This document shows, one piece after another, positions 1-9,865 of a stretch of 43,073 bases of DNA. The number at the start of each line of letters is the position of its first letter. Position 1 is the stretch's first letter. Under the pieces are notes generated by a model that had not been told where the DNA came from, ran no database searches, and was given only the letters and a program-made list of their open reading frames with translations. This DNA comes from Pseudomonas sp. MYb185. Lineage in GTDB: Bacteria > Pseudomonadota > Gammaproteobacteria > Pseudomonadales > Pseudomonadaceae. The stretch is from the NCBI RefSeq assembly GCF_002979975.1, contig NZ_PCQD01000018.1, forward strand, positions 1 to 43,073, given 5' to 3'. Both the position numbers and the translations under genes were made by a program.

Positions 1-221
1 AGCGAGTACGATAAGGACGGATCAAAGCGTTACCCATGTCTCCGAACATTCTGTAACCCATGTCCCCGGTCTATACATCAACGAGCCTACAGGGATGTAT
101 TTACGGCGTGTCGCAGGCAGGCAATCACGGTGTAAAGACATACGCCATGGTTCCATGCCACTCTCAAACGCTTAAGTTGAGTCACCTTACGACGGCCTGC
201 GTAGTGCAGGCGCGTACCAAA
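1..221. other. Intergenic edge, possible insertion-sequence remnant or dispersed repeat
   Basis: No convincing gene lies here. Two similar short motifs, acccatgtctccg (33-45) and acccatgtccccgg (57-70), are tandemly spaced. This pattern of short acccatgtc repeats recalls the ends of IS481/IS3-like elements in Pseudomonas, so the window may start just outside a transposase gene. That is from memory and unproven. The following stretch (about 86-140) has no coding character; an ORF of 102 codons through it and into rsmJ antisense is not credible. Confidence 0.3.
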
Positions 222-1007
222 TCAGAGCTTCTTCTTGCCGTAGATATCGTAGCGGCTGGACTGCCCGCTCAGTTGTGCGCTGGGCGGCGGACCATCGATG
301 GCCGGGGCCTTGCGCGGGCGCTTGACCGCTACCCGGTGACTGGCCAGTTGCAGGGCAGCCGCCAGTAGCGCCGGGGCGTCCAGGTCGTCTCCGGCCAGCG
401 GGCGGAACAGGCGCATTTCCTTTTTCACCAGTGCCGACTTGTCCCGGTGCGGAAACATCGGGTCGAGGTGGATTACCTCGGGGATCGGACCCGACCAGTT
501 GGCCATAAGCTCGATCGCATCACCCTGCAGCAAGTGCATGCGCGCGGCAATCCCGGCCACCTCGCCGCCGGCCTGCTCGGCCCGCTGCAGGCCATCGGCC
601 AACAGCGCGGCAATCACCGGCTGGCGTTCGATCAGGATCACCTCGCAGCCCAGCGCGGCCAGCACGAAGGCATCACGCCCCAACCCGGCGGTAGCGTCCA
701 GCACCCGCGGCCGCAGCGCGCCACGCAGGCCGACGGCCCTGGCTACCATCTGCCCGGTGCCACCGCCGAATTGCCGGCGGTGCGCCAGCGCCCCCTCGAC
801 AAAGTCCACCCGTACCGCGCCCGGCGCTCCGGCAGCGGTAGCCTGCAGGCTGAGGCCGTCGCTGCCGACCTGCAACAGCAGCTCGGCTGTCGTGGTGTCG
901 GCAGACTGCAGCGGCAATTGCAGGTGAGTGGCCAATGCCCGCGCCGGCTGTTCCAATTCTGGAAGCAGCCAGCTGACAGCCACTGTGCAGGGAGAGAAAT
1001 CGCTCAT
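222..1007 (-). CDS. rsmJ: 16S rRNA (guanine1516-N2)-methyltransferase RsmJ
   Basis: RsmJ (YhiQ, DUF548 family) uses S-adenosylmethionine to methylate G1516 of 16S rRNA in the small ribosomal subunit. The 261-residue protein shows the Rossmann SAM-binding motif [13 protein letters not shown] near residues 103-115, an acidic motif-II loop (LIERQP), and the family catalytic signature [20 protein letters not shown] near residues 181-200. Length matches the family. The ATG at 1007 is preferred over the upstream TTG at 1010; neither has a strong ribosome binding site. It is a stand-alone minus-strand gene, with a short palindromic insert upstream (1061-1141) separating it from the DUF72 gene. Family assignment is secure from the motifs. 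Confidence 0.93.
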   Translation of the reverse strand: MSDFSPCTVAVSWLLPELEQPARALATHLQLPLQSADTTTAELLLQVGSDGLSLQATAAGAPGAVRVDFVEGALAHRRQFGGGTGQMVARAVGLRGALRPRVLDATAGLGRDAFVLAALGCEVILIERQPVIAALLADGLQRAEQAGGEVAGIAARMHLLQGDAIELMANWSGPIPEVIHLDPMFPHRDKSALVKKEMRLFRPLAGDDLDAPALLAAALQLASHRVAVKRPRKAPAIDGPPPSAQLSGQSSRYDIYGKKKL

Positions 1008-1060
1008 CAAGAAATCGGAACCTGAAAATAGTCGGAAGCAAGGCGCGCAGTTTACCCTAT

Positions 1061-1141
1061 GGGCTGTTCCCGTTTCATTTGACAGGTGCGCCTGACGAGA
1101 TATTACTCAGAACGCGGCGAACAGATGCAAGGGAACAGCCC
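1061..1141. repeat. 81-bp palindrome-ended repeat sharing ends with the gacS-upstream element
   Basis: Perfect 11-bp inverted ends, gggctgttccc (1061-1071) and gggaacagccc (1131-1141), bound an 81-bp segment between the rsmJ start and the DUF72 stop codon. The 16-mer ctgttcccgtttcatt near its left end is also present in the left arm of the larger element at 12221-12555, and inverted in its right arm. Three copies of the same 16-mer suggest a dispersed non-autonomous repeat family rather than chance. Confidence 0.6.
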
Positions 1142-1146
1142 TGGCG

Positions 1147-2034
1147 TCAGAACAGACCGCCCTGCTGGGGTGATTCCTGCTGCTGTTGTTCACCCGGCCA
1201 CGCCGGCATGGGCGGCAGATCCGGAACCAGTTGCTGCAGGCGGGCATGGAACAGACGTGCCAGCTCCGGCGCCAGGCGGTTGTCCGGCGTGTGCACGAAC
1301 AACATGGGACTGCGCCCCTCCCCCAGCCATTGCGCACACTTGCCCAACCAGGGTTCCGCCCAGCGCAGGCTCTGCTCATTATCCAGGCCGGCGATAAAGC
1401 GCACCGTCGGGTACTGCTCCAGCGCCACCGCGTGCACCGGCAGGCGCGGTTTGCGTCGCTGGGCATCCAGGGTCGCCGGATCGCGGGCGCTGCTGGCAAA
1501 CAGGCCACGGCTGTCGAACATCACCCGCTCGATCCCCCGTTCATGCAGCAGACGGTTGAGCCGCCGCTCGTTATCGTCCTTGCGAAAGAAATCCAGATGG
1601 CGCACCTCGACCGCATACCGGTAGTCGCTCGGCAGCGCATCGAGAAACAGGCCCAGTTGCGCCAGCTGCTGCGGCCCGAAACGCGCCGGCAGTTGCAACC
1701 AGACCGGACCCAGCCGCTGCTCCAGTGGTGCCATGCACTGGAAGAAGCGTTGCAGATCGGGATGCTCAGGGTCCAGCCGGTCGCCGTGACTGACCTCCCG
1801 GGGCAGCTTGGCGCAGAAGTGGAAGTCCGCCGGCAGCAGGCTGGCCCAGCGGCGGGCGCCATCGATCGACGGCAATGCGTAGAAAGTGGTATTGCCTTCG
1901 ACCGCCGCGAACACCCGGGAGTATTCGTACAGACGCTGGTCGGCGTCGGTATCATGGGTATACAGGGCGCCACGCCAGGCGGGCTCGGCCCACAAGGGAC
2001 AGCCAAGGATCAGGCGCGGACTACTATGGGGCAT
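1147..2034 (-). CDS. DUF72 (YecE-like) family protein
   Basis: This 295-residue protein has the hallmarks of the DUF72/YecE family, a TIM-barrel fold of unknown biochemical function. Visible family features are the N-terminal LGCPLWAEPAWRG segment, the VEGNTTFYALPS segment, FHFCAKLPREVSH, the YAVEVRHLDFF strand, and the late SPMLFVHTPDNRLAP segment. The C-terminus is glutamine-rich (residues about 283-292) and low in complexity. The stop codon lies 6 bp from the palindromic repeat at 1061-1141, so that repeat may sit in the mRNA tail. No function can be inferred from the neighbours. The family call is firm. Confidence 0.85.
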   Translation of the reverse strand: MPHSSPRLILGCPLWAEPAWRGALYTHDTDADQRLYEYSRVFAAVEGNTTFYALPSIDGARRWASLLPADFHFCAKLPREVSHGDRLDPEHPDLQRFFQCMAPLEQRLGPVWLQLPARFGPQQLAQLGLFLDALPSDYRYAVEVRHLDFFRKDDNERRLNRLLHERGIERVMFDSRGLFASSARDPATLDAQRRKPRLPVHAVALEQYPTVRFIAGLDNEQSLRWAEPWLGKCAQWLGEGRSPMLFVHTPDNRLAPELARLFHARLQQLVPDLPPMPAWPGEQQQQESPQQGGLF

Positions 2035-2045
2035 GGAAAGACACT

Positions 2046-2345
2046 TCAGACAAACAGGTCGACACCGAATACGCCATCGGCGTCCGCATCGGGCAGGCTG
2101 GCCATGGACTGGTAACTGGCCAGCGCCTGGTTGGCATGGCCATGCACCGGCTGGGTCTGCCCCTGGCGGGCGGGAATGTATTCACCGGCGGCGCCGGGCT
2201 GTTCCACTGTGCGCGCAGCGATGGCCGTCACCGGCGTGGCTGCCGGTGACGGGGTATTGGCAACGGTGGTCTCCGCCGGCGCCGATGCAGGACGCGCTGG
2301 GCGTACCGGCAGTGCCGTGGCGGGGTGGAAGCCGTCCACACGCAT
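2046..2345 (-). CDS. Conserved small hypothetical protein
   Basis: A 99-residue protein begins at an ATG with a GGAG about 11 bases upstream. The reading frame could also start at a TTG one codon earlier. The middle is rich in Ala, Pro and Thr and looks disordered. The ends are more distinctive: MRVDGFHP at the N-terminus and ASYQSMASLPDADADGVFGV near the C-terminus. No signal peptide or membrane segment is seen. It lies between tsaB and the DUF72 gene, all on the minus strand, 64 bp downstream of tsaB. I recall a similar small protein beside tsaB in other pseudomonads, but no function is known to me. Confidence 0.6.
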   Translation of the reverse strand: MRVDGFHPATALPVRPARPASAPAETTVANTPSPAATPVTAIAARTVEQPGAAGEYIPARQGQTQPVHGHANQALASYQSMASLPDADADGVFGVDLFV

Positions 2346-2409
2346 CAATGTTCAACTCCGCTCGAAATCCAGGAGAAAAGAGTAGCTTCCCGCTGGATAA
2401 AACGCAAAA

Positions 2410-3084
2410 TCAGCCGACCTTCGGTGTGGCCACCTTGTCCCGCAGATACACTGGCTGGGCATCGGCGGCATCCAGCACCTGCCCTGCCCGCCAGGCAGGT
2501 AGCGCCAGGCTGAGCAGGTCGGTGGCATCGGGCAGCATCTGCGGCCAACTGGAGGAGACCGGCACTGCCAGGCGCTCGGCATACTGCCAACCGGTTCCCG
2601 CACCCACCGGGGTCTGCAGCGGTGCTGCCAGACTGACCTGTTCCGGCGCGCTGACCGACTCCTCACCAGCCAGCGTCATGACACCATCCTGCAGGTGATA
2701 GCAGCCCCAGTACACCTCGTCCATGCGCGCATCGATCGCCGCGCAGACCTGCTCGGCAGCATGCTCGCGCCAGGCACGCTGGGCCAGGGCTGCAAGGTTG
2801 GACACGGCGATCACCGGCTTGCCAGTGGCGAACGCCAGCCCCTGCACCATGCCAGTGGCGATCCGCACCCCGGTGAAGGCTCCCGGACCGCGGCCGAACA
2901 CCAGCGCATCGACCTCGGCCAGGCCGATACCGGCCTCCTCCAGCAGTTCCTCGATCATTGGCAACAGGCGCTGGGCATGCAGGCGCGGAATCACCTCGGC
3001 GCGGTGGTAGATGCGCCCATCGTGCAGCAGTGCGGCGGAGCAGGCTTCAGTGGCGGTATCCAGGGCGAGCAATGTGGTGGTCAT
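2410..3084 (-). CDS. tsaB: tRNA threonylcarbamoyladenosine biosynthesis protein TsaB
   Basis: TsaB (YeaZ) is the non-catalytic ASKHA-fold partner of TsaD and TsaE, which form N6-threonylcarbamoyladenosine at position 37 of ANN-decoding tRNAs. The 224-residue protein has the N-terminal phosphate-1-like motif LALDTATEACSAAL, the GRGPGAFTGVRIATG segment at about residues 66-80 that is highly diagnostic for TsaB, and the AAIDARMDEVYWG segment near 135-147. Length is typical. It lies downstream of adk, separated by a terminator-like hairpin, so it may have its own promoter in the roughly 100-bp gap. Confidence 0.93.
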   Translation of the reverse strand: MTTTLLALDTATEACSAALLHDGRIYHRAEVIPRLHAQRLLPMIEELLEEAGIGLAEVDALVFGRGPGAFTGVRIATGMVQGLAFATGKPVIAVSNLAALAQRAWREHAAEQVCAAIDARMDEVYWGCYHLQDGVMTLAGEESVSAPEQVSLAAPLQTPVGAGTGWQYAERLAVPVSSSWPQMLPDATDLLSLALPAWRAGQVLDAADAQPVYLRDKVATPKVG

Positions 3085-3129
3085 GAATTTTCACAGGCGA
3101 TGGCAGAGGCGGGATTGTAACAAACGACA

Positions 3130-3160
3130 AGGCCCGTGCGATGCGTATCGACACGGGCCT
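3130..3160 (-). terminator. Probable rho-independent terminator of adk
   Basis: A 9-bp perfect stem, aggcccgtg (3130-3138) with cacgggcct (3152-3160), encloses a 13-nt loop 20 bp after the adk stop codon. On the minus strand it is followed by a T-rich but interrupted tract (TTGTCGTTTGTT), so termination may be partial before tsaB. Confidence 0.6.
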
Positions 3161-3180
3161 CTGATACTACCGGGCGAGCC

Positions 3181-3843
<663 letters not shown>

Positions 3844-3952
3844 CTAACGGAAATCGGGCCGCCGGCGACAGCTGCCGCCGACTGACTGGCATACCCCAGC
3901 GGACGGCTGAAGCAGCAAAAATTCTGTACTGCGCAAAGCGAAAAAGGCGTTC

Positions 3953-3981
3953 AACATACACTCTGAGTTGGCTGCGCACAA
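3953..3981 (-). promoter_or_regulatory. Candidate sigma-70 promoter for adk
   Basis: On the minus strand TTGTGC (3976-3981) and TATGTT (3953-3958) are separated by 17 bp, about 125 bp upstream of the adk start codon. A TTGACA hexamer a little further upstream has no good -10 partner. The rest of the 3829-4030 gap shows no gene; a 71-codon frame through it (3844-4059) has no coding character. Confidence 0.3.
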
Positions 3982-4030
3982 GCCGCTTTCGCAATTGTCA
4001 ATTGGTGCCCCAGGCATCGGTATCGTGCCC

Positions 4031-6673
4031 TCATCCCGTGTTGCGCATGCCGGCGGCAATCCCTGCGACCGTCACCAGCAAGGCCCGTTCCAGCTCCGGA
4101 TCGAGGCCCTGCTGCGGATGCGCACGGGTGCGTTGCAGCAACTCCACCTGCAGCAGATGCAGCGGATCGGTATAGGGGTTGCGCACCGCCACCGATTCGT
4201 CAAGCGCCGGGTTCTGTGCCAGCAGAGTGGCACTCTGGCGCAGCTCCAGCACGGTATCGATGACCTGCTCCAGAGCCTGGCGCAGCCGCTCACCGAGCGG
4301 CCACAGGGCGGGGTCGGCCAGGCGCTGTTCATAGAACCGAGCGATGCCACCATCGGCCTTGGACAGCACCATTTCCAGCATCTCGATGCGGGTCAGGAAG
4401 AACGGCCACCGCGACATCATGTCGCGGAGCATGTCCGTTTCACCGGCCTCGATCGCTTCCTGCAGAGCCTGGCCGGCACCGAGCCAGGCCGGCAACATGA
4501 GGCGGGTCTGGGTCCAGGCGAAGATCCACGGGATAGCGCGCAGGCTTTCCACCCCGCCCTGGCTGCGCCGCCGCGCCGGCCGACTGCCCAGCGGCAACCG
4601 CGCCAGCTCCTGTTCCGGCGTGGCCTGACGGAAATATTCGACGAACTGCGGATCATCGCGCACCACCGCGCGATATCGCTCGACCGAACGGTCGGCCAGG
4701 CGCTGCATCAGCGCTCGCCAGGCCGGCTCGGGCACCGGTGGCGGCAACAGGGTGGCCTCCAGCACGGCACTGGTGTACAGCTGCAGGCTGTGCATGGCTA
4801 CCCCCGGCAAGCCGAACTTGAAGCGGATCATCTCGCCCTGCTCGGTGACCCGCAACTGGCCGTTCACTGAACCCGGTGGTTGCGACAGGATCGCCATGTG
4901 CGCTGGCGCCCCGCCGCGGCCGACGGTGCCACCGCGACCGTGGAACAGCCGCAGGCGCACGCCATGACGACGGGCGACCTCGACCAGTTGCTCCTGGGCA
5001 CGGTATTGCGCCCAACCGGCGGCCAGCGCGCCGGCATCCTTGGCCGAGTCCGAGTAGCCGATCATCACCTCCTGCTCATCACCGACCAGTTGCCGGTAGC
5101 CATCCAGGGCCAGCAGCCGCTCGATCACCGGGGCAGCGTTGTCCAGGTCCTCCAGGGTCTCGAATAGCGGCACCACCCGCATCGGCCATCTGACCCCAGC
5201 CTCCTTGAGCAGCAGTTTGACCGCCAGCACATCGGCGGCACTGGCAGCCATGGAGATCACATAGGAGCCCAACAGCTCCGTCGGCTGACCGGCCAGCACC
5301 CGGCAGCTATCCAGCACTTCGCGGCACTCGGCCGACGGCTCCCAGTCCGGCGGCAGTAGCGGTCGCCGGCTATGCAGCTCGTCGAGCAGGAACTGGCAAC
5401 GCCGGGCTTCGTCCCACTCGGCGTAATTGCCCAGCTGCAGATATTCGGTCAGTTCGCAGAACACCTGTTCGTGGCGCGTGGCGTCCTGGCGGATATCCAG
5501 CCGCGCCAATCCCAGACCGAAGGCGTTGACCCGGCGCAGGGTGTCCAGCAGCGGGCCATCGGCGATCAGTTGCATGCCCTGCTCGCACAACGAGGCGTGG
5601 CAGCATTCCAACGGCTCGCGCAATTCCTCTACCCTGCGCAGCACGCCTGGCGGCGGCTCCAGTTCATCCGCCAACGACGCCTCGGCCCAGGCACGGGTGG
5701 CCTGCAACCGGGAGCGCAGTTGCTTGAGCAGGGCGCGATAGGGCTCGTCGGCACCAGCAACCCGCTCACACAATGCCGGGCTGGCAGCCTGCATCGACAA
5801 CTGATTGATCAACTGGTTGATATCGCCCAGGTACAGATCGGCAGCCATCCAACGCCCCAGCAACAATACCTCGCGGGTAATACGGGCGGTGACATTGGGG
5901 TTGCCATCACGGTCGCCGCCCATCCAGCTGGCGATACGTACCGGTGCGGCATGCAGCGGCAGGCGCTGGCCGCAACTGTCCTGCAGATGCTCGTCGAGCC
6001 GCCGCAGGAAGCCGGGCAAGGCCTGCCACAGCGAGTGTTCGATGACGGCGAAGCCCCATTTCGCCTCGTCGATGGGCGTCGGTCGCTGGCGGCGAATCTC
6101 GTCGGTGAACCAGGCCTCACTGATCAGCCGGGCGAGGTCCTGACGCAACCCCCGCTGTTCGGCGGCGCTCAGGTCGTCATGATCGGCGCGGGCCAGGGCG
6201 GCGGCGATGGCATCGTATTTCTGGATCAGCGTGCGCCGGGTAACCTCGGTGGGATGGGCGGTGAGGACCAGCTCGATGTCCAGCTGCGCCACCTGCCGGG
6301 CGATATCGGCACCGGAATGGCCCGCGGCGCGCAGGCGATCAAGCAGTTCGGCGATACAGCGTTCCTCGAACGGCAGCGGTTCATCGGCGCGACGGCGGCG
6401 AATGCGGTGATGCTGTTCGGCGATATTGGCCAGGTTGAGGAATTGGTTGAAGGCGCGACACACCGGCAACAACTGGCTGTCGGGCAGTTGCTGCAGCACC
6501 TGCAGCAGGTCTTCGTGGCTGTCCTGGTCCTGGCTCCGGCCGCGTTTGGCACCCAGCCGGATACGCTCGATGCGCTGCAGGAATTGCGCGCCCAGATGGG
6601 CCTCGATGGTGTTGCCGAGCAACTCGCCCAGGTCGTGGACGTCCCGGCGCAGACGTGCGTCAATCTCTGTCAT
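4031..6673 (-). CDS. ppc: Phosphoenolpyruvate carboxylase
   Basis: Ppc carboxylates phosphoenolpyruvate with bicarbonate to give oxaloacetate, replenishing the TCA cycle. The 880-residue protein matches the bacterial family in length. It contains the catalytic-histidine motif [12 protein letters not shown] (His140), the [12 protein letters not shown] segment, the [12 protein letters not shown] glycine loop, the [11 protein letters not shown] segment, and the conserved C-terminus ending in [10 protein letters not shown] (NTG is the usual C-terminal signature). It is a single gene on the minus strand, with the mazG side separated by a palindromic repeat (6701-6782). There is no sign of damage. 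Confidence 0.97.
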   Translation of the reverse strand: MTEIDARLRRDVHDLGELLGNTIEAHLGAQFLQRIERIRLGAKRGRSQDQDSHEDLLQVLQQLPDSQLLPVCRAFNQFLNLANIAEQHHRIRRRRADEPLPFEERCIAELLDRLRAAGHSGADIARQVAQLDIELVLTAHPTEVTRRTLIQKYDAIAAALARADHDDLSAAEQRGLRQDLARLISEAWFTDEIRRQRPTPIDEAKWGFAVIEHSLWQALPGFLRRLDEHLQDSCGQRLPLHAAPVRIASWMGGDRDGNPNVTARITREVLLLGRWMAADLYLGDINQLINQLSMQAASPALCERVAGADEPYRALLKQLRSRLQATRAWAEASLADELEPPPGVLRRVEELREPLECCHASLCEQGMQLIADGPLLDTLRRVNAFGLGLARLDIRQDATRHEQVFCELTEYLQLGNYAEWDEARRCQFLLDELHSRRPLLPPDWEPSAECREVLDSCRVLAGQPTELLGSYVISMAASAADVLAVKLLLKEAGVRWPMRVVPLFETLEDLDNAAPVIERLLALDGYRQLVGDEQEVMIGYSDSAKDAGALAAGWAQYRAQEQLVEVARRHGVRLRLFHGRGGTVGRGGAPAHMAILSQPPGSVNGQLRVTEQGEMIRFKFGLPGVAMHSLQLYTSAVLEATLLPPPVPEPAWRALMQRLADRSVERYRAVVRDDPQFVEYFRQATPEQELARLPLGSRPARRRSQGGVESLRAIPWIFAWTQTRLMLPAWLGAGQALQEAIEAGETDMLRDMMSRWPFFLTRIEMLEMVLSKADGGIARFYEQRLADPALWPLGERLRQALEQVIDTVLELRQSATLLAQNPALDESVAVRNPYTDPLHLLQVELLQRTRAHPQQGLDPELERALLVTVAGIAAGMRNTG

Positions 6674-6700
6674 GTAGATTCCCCATCAGCTCCGAGTTTG

Positions 6701-6782
6701 TGGATTGCTTCACCGCTCTGCGGTTCGCAATGACGAGGAGGGGATGATCCGTCATTGCGAGCCCACAGGGCGTGGCAATCCA
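6701..6782. repeat. Palindromic dispersed repeat (tggattgc...gcaatcca type)
   Basis: This 82-bp segment between mazG and ppc begins with tggattgc and ends with gcaatcca. In the middle it carries tcgcaatgac facing gtcattgcga, so each half resembles the reverse complement of the other. The arms diverge in between. Units with this tggattgc / cgcaatgacg signature recur in intergenic regions of many bacteria and behave like miniature palindromic repeats. It may act as a transcription terminator for the mazG operon. Confidence 0.65.
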
Positions 6783-6803
6783 GGGAGCAGGCCTTGCACG
6801 ACC

Positions 6804-7622
6804 TTACAACCCCTGCCGCTTGGCCTCATCCCACAACTCATCCAGCCGCTGCAGCCCGGTATCGGCAAAGGACTCTCCGGCGGCGGCCAGGGTCCGCTCG
6901 ATATAGCGCAGCCGCCGTTCGAACTTCTCGTTGCCCCCGCGCAGCGCCGTCTCGGCATCTACTTTCAGATGCCGCGCCAGGTTGACCATGGCAAACAGCA
7001 GGTCACCGACCTCCTCCTCGATGGCCTGCTGCTCGCGATGACCAATGGCCTCGCGCACCTCATCCAGCTCCTCGGCGATCTTGTCGATCACCGGGGTCAC
7101 GCTGGACCAGTCGAAACCGTTGCTGGAGGCGCGCTTCTGCAGCTTCTGCGCGCGGCTCAGGGCCGGCAGCGCCCGTGGCACGTCGTCCAACAAGGATAGC
7201 TGCTGCGGCGCTGACGCGCGCTCGGCCCGCTCCTCGGCCTTGATCTGCTCCCAGCGCTCCTTGATCTGCCGCTCTTCCAGCTTCAAGGTGCCCGGCGGGG
7301 TGCGCAGGTTACCGTCGGGAAATACATGGGGATGGCGGCGCACCAGCTTGCGGGTAATGCCATCGACCACATCCCGCCAGTCGAAATAGCCGGCTTCACG
7401 GCCCAACTGGGCGTAGTACACCACCTGGAACAGCAGATCACCCACTTCGCCGGCCAGCTGCCCGAAATCCTCCTCGGCAATGGCGTCAGCCACCTCGTAG
7501 GCCTCTTCCAGCGTGTGCGGAGCGATGCTGGCGAAGGACTGCTGCAGGTCCCAGGGGCAGCCGTGCTCGGGGTCGCGCAGGCGCTCCATCAGGTACAGCA
7601 GGTCATCCAGCTGATAACTCAT
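6804..7622 (-). CDS. mazG: Nucleoside triphosphate pyrophosphohydrolase MazG
   Basis: MazG hydrolyses NTPs and dNTPs to monophosphates plus pyrophosphate. In E. coli it is linked to relA and affects ppGpp levels during starvation. The 272-residue protein has two MazG repeats. The first is around residues 14-110 and includes LRDPEHGCPWD, HTLEEAYEVADAI and the metal-binding EVGDLLFQVVYYA. The second has EELDEVREAI, EEVGDLLFAMVNLAR. Its ATG overlaps the relA stop codon by four bases, so the two genes are translationally coupled, the usual relA-mazG arrangement in Gammaproteobacteria. Confidence 0.96.
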   Translation of the reverse strand: MSYQLDDLLYLMERLRDPEHGCPWDLQQSFASIAPHTLEEAYEVADAIAEEDFGQLAGEVGDLLFQVVYYAQLGREAGYFDWRDVVDGITRKLVRRHPHVFPDGNLRTPPGTLKLEERQIKERWEQIKAEERAERASAPQQLSLLDDVPRALPALSRAQKLQKRASSNGFDWSSVTPVIDKIAEELDEVREAIGHREQQAIEEEVGDLLFAMVNLARHLKVDAETALRGGNEKFERRLRYIERTLAAAGESFADTGLQRLDELWDEAKRQGL

Positions 7623-9865
7623 GCCCGGCGCTCCTGGCGGTTGCGTCGCACCTCGACCACGTTGGGCAGTTGACCGATCCGCGCCAACAGACGCCCGAGC
7701 AGGTGCAGGTTGGGGATCTCCAGGGTCAGCAGCATGCTGGCGTAGTTGTCGTCCCGGTTGGTACGGGTACTGGCCTCCAGCACGTTGATCTTCTCATTGG
7801 CCAGCAATTGCGATACATCACGCAGCAACCCGGAACGATCGTAGGCCTTGATATAGATCTCCACCGGGTAGGTCTGCACCGGCTCGCCCCCCCAGCTCAC
7901 CTCGATCAGCCGCTCGGACTCGCGATCCTGCAACTGCATGGCGGTGGCGCAATCGGCACGGTGCACGGTGACCCCGCGACCGACGGTGATATAGCCGATG
8001 ATCGGATCCCCCGGCACCGGCTGGCAGCAGCCGGCCAATTGCGTGAGCAGGTTACCGACCCCCTGGATATGCACATCGCCACGCCGCCCGGGTTTGCTCG
8101 GCCGGCGTGGAATCAGTTCCAGTTGCTCGCTGTGGCGATCCGGCTCGACCAGTTGATGGGCGATATTGACCACATGGGCCATGCGAATGTCGCCCGAGCC
8201 AACTGCGGCGAACAGGTCTTCCTGGCTGCGGATCCCCAGGCGCTCGATCAGCTTGGCATAGTCGGCACCGTTGAGCGCCATGCGTGTCAGCTCGCGCTCG
8301 AGCATGAGCTTGCCGGCCTGTACGTTCTGCCCCCGGTCCTGCTGCTTGAACCAGTGCTGGACCTTGGCCCGTGCCCGTGAGGTGTGCAGATAGCCCAGGT
8401 TGGCATTCAGCCAGTCACGGCTCGGGCCGCCGCTCTTGCCGGTGATGATCTCGACCTGCTCGCCGGTCTTGAGCACATAGTTCAGCGGCACGATACGGCC
8501 GTTGACCTTGGCCCCGCGGCAATGGTGACCGACCTCGGTATGGATGCGATAGGCGAAGTCCAGCGGCGTGGCGCCCTTGGGCACGTCCAGCACGTGGCCG
8601 TCGGGCGTGAACAGGTAGATGCGGTCCGGCTCGAAGTCCACCCGCAACTGCTCGGCCAGGCCGCCGATATCGCCCATCTCCTCGTGCCATTCCAGCACCT
8701 GCCGCAACCAGGCGATCTTGTCCTCGTAGGCGGTGGAGTTGCTGTCCACGTCGGTGCCCTTGTAGCGCCAATGCGCGCACACGCCCAACTCCGCTTCCTC
8801 ATGCATGGCATGGGTACGGATCTGTACTTCGAGGGCCTTGCCCTCCGGACCGATCACCGCCGTATGCAGGGAACGGTAGCCGTTCTCCTTGGGATTGGCG
8901 ATATAATCGTCGAACTCATTGGGAATGTGTCGCCACAGGCTGTGCACTATGCCCAGCGCCGTATAGCAGTCCCGCACCTGCGGCACCAGCACCCGCACCG
9001 CACGCACATCATAGACCTGGTTGAAGTCGATGCCCTTGTTCTGCATCTTGCGCCAGATCGAATAGATGTGCTTGACCCGTCCGGAGATATCCCCCTCGAT
9101 ACCGGCCTGCTCCAGCTCATGGCGCAGCTGCGTCATGACCGCCTCGATGTACTCCTGGCGATCCAGCCGGCGTTCATCCAGCAGCCGGGCGATCTGCTTG
9201 TACTTGTGTGGCTCCAGGTAGCGGAAGGACAGGTCCTCCAGCTCCCACTTGATATGGCCGATGCCCAGACGGTGGGCGAGCGGCGCATAGATATCGAACA
9301 CCTCCCGCGCCACGCGGTAGCGTTTTTCGTCATCGGCATCCTTGACCGCACGGATGGCACAGGTACGCTCGGCCAGCTTGATCAGCGCCACGCGCACATC
9401 GTCGACCATGGTGACCAGCATCTTGCGCAGGTTGTCCACCTGCGACTGGGTATTGAAGGCGTTGGCCTTGACCGGGTTCTGCGACACGCTGATCGCCGCC
9501 ATGCGCTGCACGCCATCGACCAGCGCCGCCACATCCGGTCCCAGGCAGCGCTGCACTTCGGTCAGATCGGTCTTGCGCTCGCGTACCGCGCGGTAGATCA
9601 CCGCGGCCACCAGCGAGTCCTGGTCGAGCTTGAGGTCGGCGAGAATTTCGGCCATTTCCAGGCCGGTACGATAGCTGCTGGCACCATTGGCCCAACGGTG
9701 CTCGGTCTTGCTGGCCGCCTGGTCCAGCTCGCTGGCCCATTCGCAGGCCTGCTTCAGCACCTGCGGTTCAGGCAGCGGCACGCGCTGCTGAATACGCTCG
9801 ATCCAGGCGTCGATATCCACAGTGCCATCCTGATTGACCGGATGTTCTGCTCTGACTTGTACCAT
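7619..9865 (-). CDS. relA: GTP pyrophosphokinase RelA (ppGpp synthetase I)
   Basis: RelA senses uncharged tRNA on the ribosome and makes (p)ppGpp from GTP/GDP and ATP. The 748 residues show the expected order. An N-terminal hydrolase-like domain lacks the HD catalytic pair (SYRTGLEMAEILADL and AAVIYRAVRERKTD replace it). The synthetase domain (about 240-350) carries YDVRAVRVLV, ENGYRSLHTAVI and LEVQIRTHAMHEEAE. Then come a TGS domain (LFTPDGHVLDVPKGATPLDF), a Cys/His region (AGCCQPVPGDPI) and a C-terminal ACT/RRM domain. The EFDD motif in the synthetase domain matches the acidic ExDD type that marks monofunctional RelA rather than SpoT. It overlaps rlmD by one base upstream and mazG by four bases downstream. 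Confidence 0.97.
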   Translation of the reverse strand: MVQVRAEHPVNQDGTVDIDAWIERIQQRVPLPEPQVLKQACEWASELDQAASKTEHRWANGASSYRTGLEMAEILADLKLDQDSLVAAVIYRAVRERKTDLTEVQRCLGPDVAALVDGVQRMAAISVSQNPVKANAFNTQSQVDNLRKMLVTMVDDVRVALIKLAERTCAIRAVKDADDEKRYRVAREVFDIYAPLAHRLGIGHIKWELEDLSFRYLEPHKYKQIARLLDERRLDRQEYIEAVMTQLRHELEQAGIEGDISGRVKHIYSIWRKMQNKGIDFNQVYDVRAVRVLVPQVRDCYTALGIVHSLWRHIPNEFDDYIANPKENGYRSLHTAVIGPEGKALEVQIRTHAMHEEAELGVCAHWRYKGTDVDSNSTAYEDKIAWLRQVLEWHEEMGDIGGLAEQLRVDFEPDRIYLFTPDGHVLDVPKGATPLDFAYRIHTEVGHHCRGAKVNGRIVPLNYVLKTGEQVEIITGKSGGPSRDWLNANLGYLHTSRARAKVQHWFKQQDRGQNVQAGKLMLERELTRMALNGADYAKLIERLGIRSQEDLFAAVGSGDIRMAHVVNIAHQLVEPDRHSEQLELIPRRPSKPGRRGDVHIQGVGNLLTQLAGCCQPVPGDPIIGYITVGRGVTVHRADCATAMQLQDRESERLIEVSWGGEPVQTYPVEIYIKAYDRSGLLRDVSQLLANEKINVLEASTRTNRDDNYASMLLTLEIPNLHLLGRLLARIGQLPNVVEVRRNRQERRA

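Noticed and set aside
60..368. 102-codon plus-strand frame at the left edge
   Set aside because: It runs through repeat-like sequence and antisense to rsmJ, and has no coding signature.
3844..4059. 71-codon minus-strand frame between ppc and adk
   Set aside because: No conserved features; it overlaps the ppc end and the candidate adk promoter.
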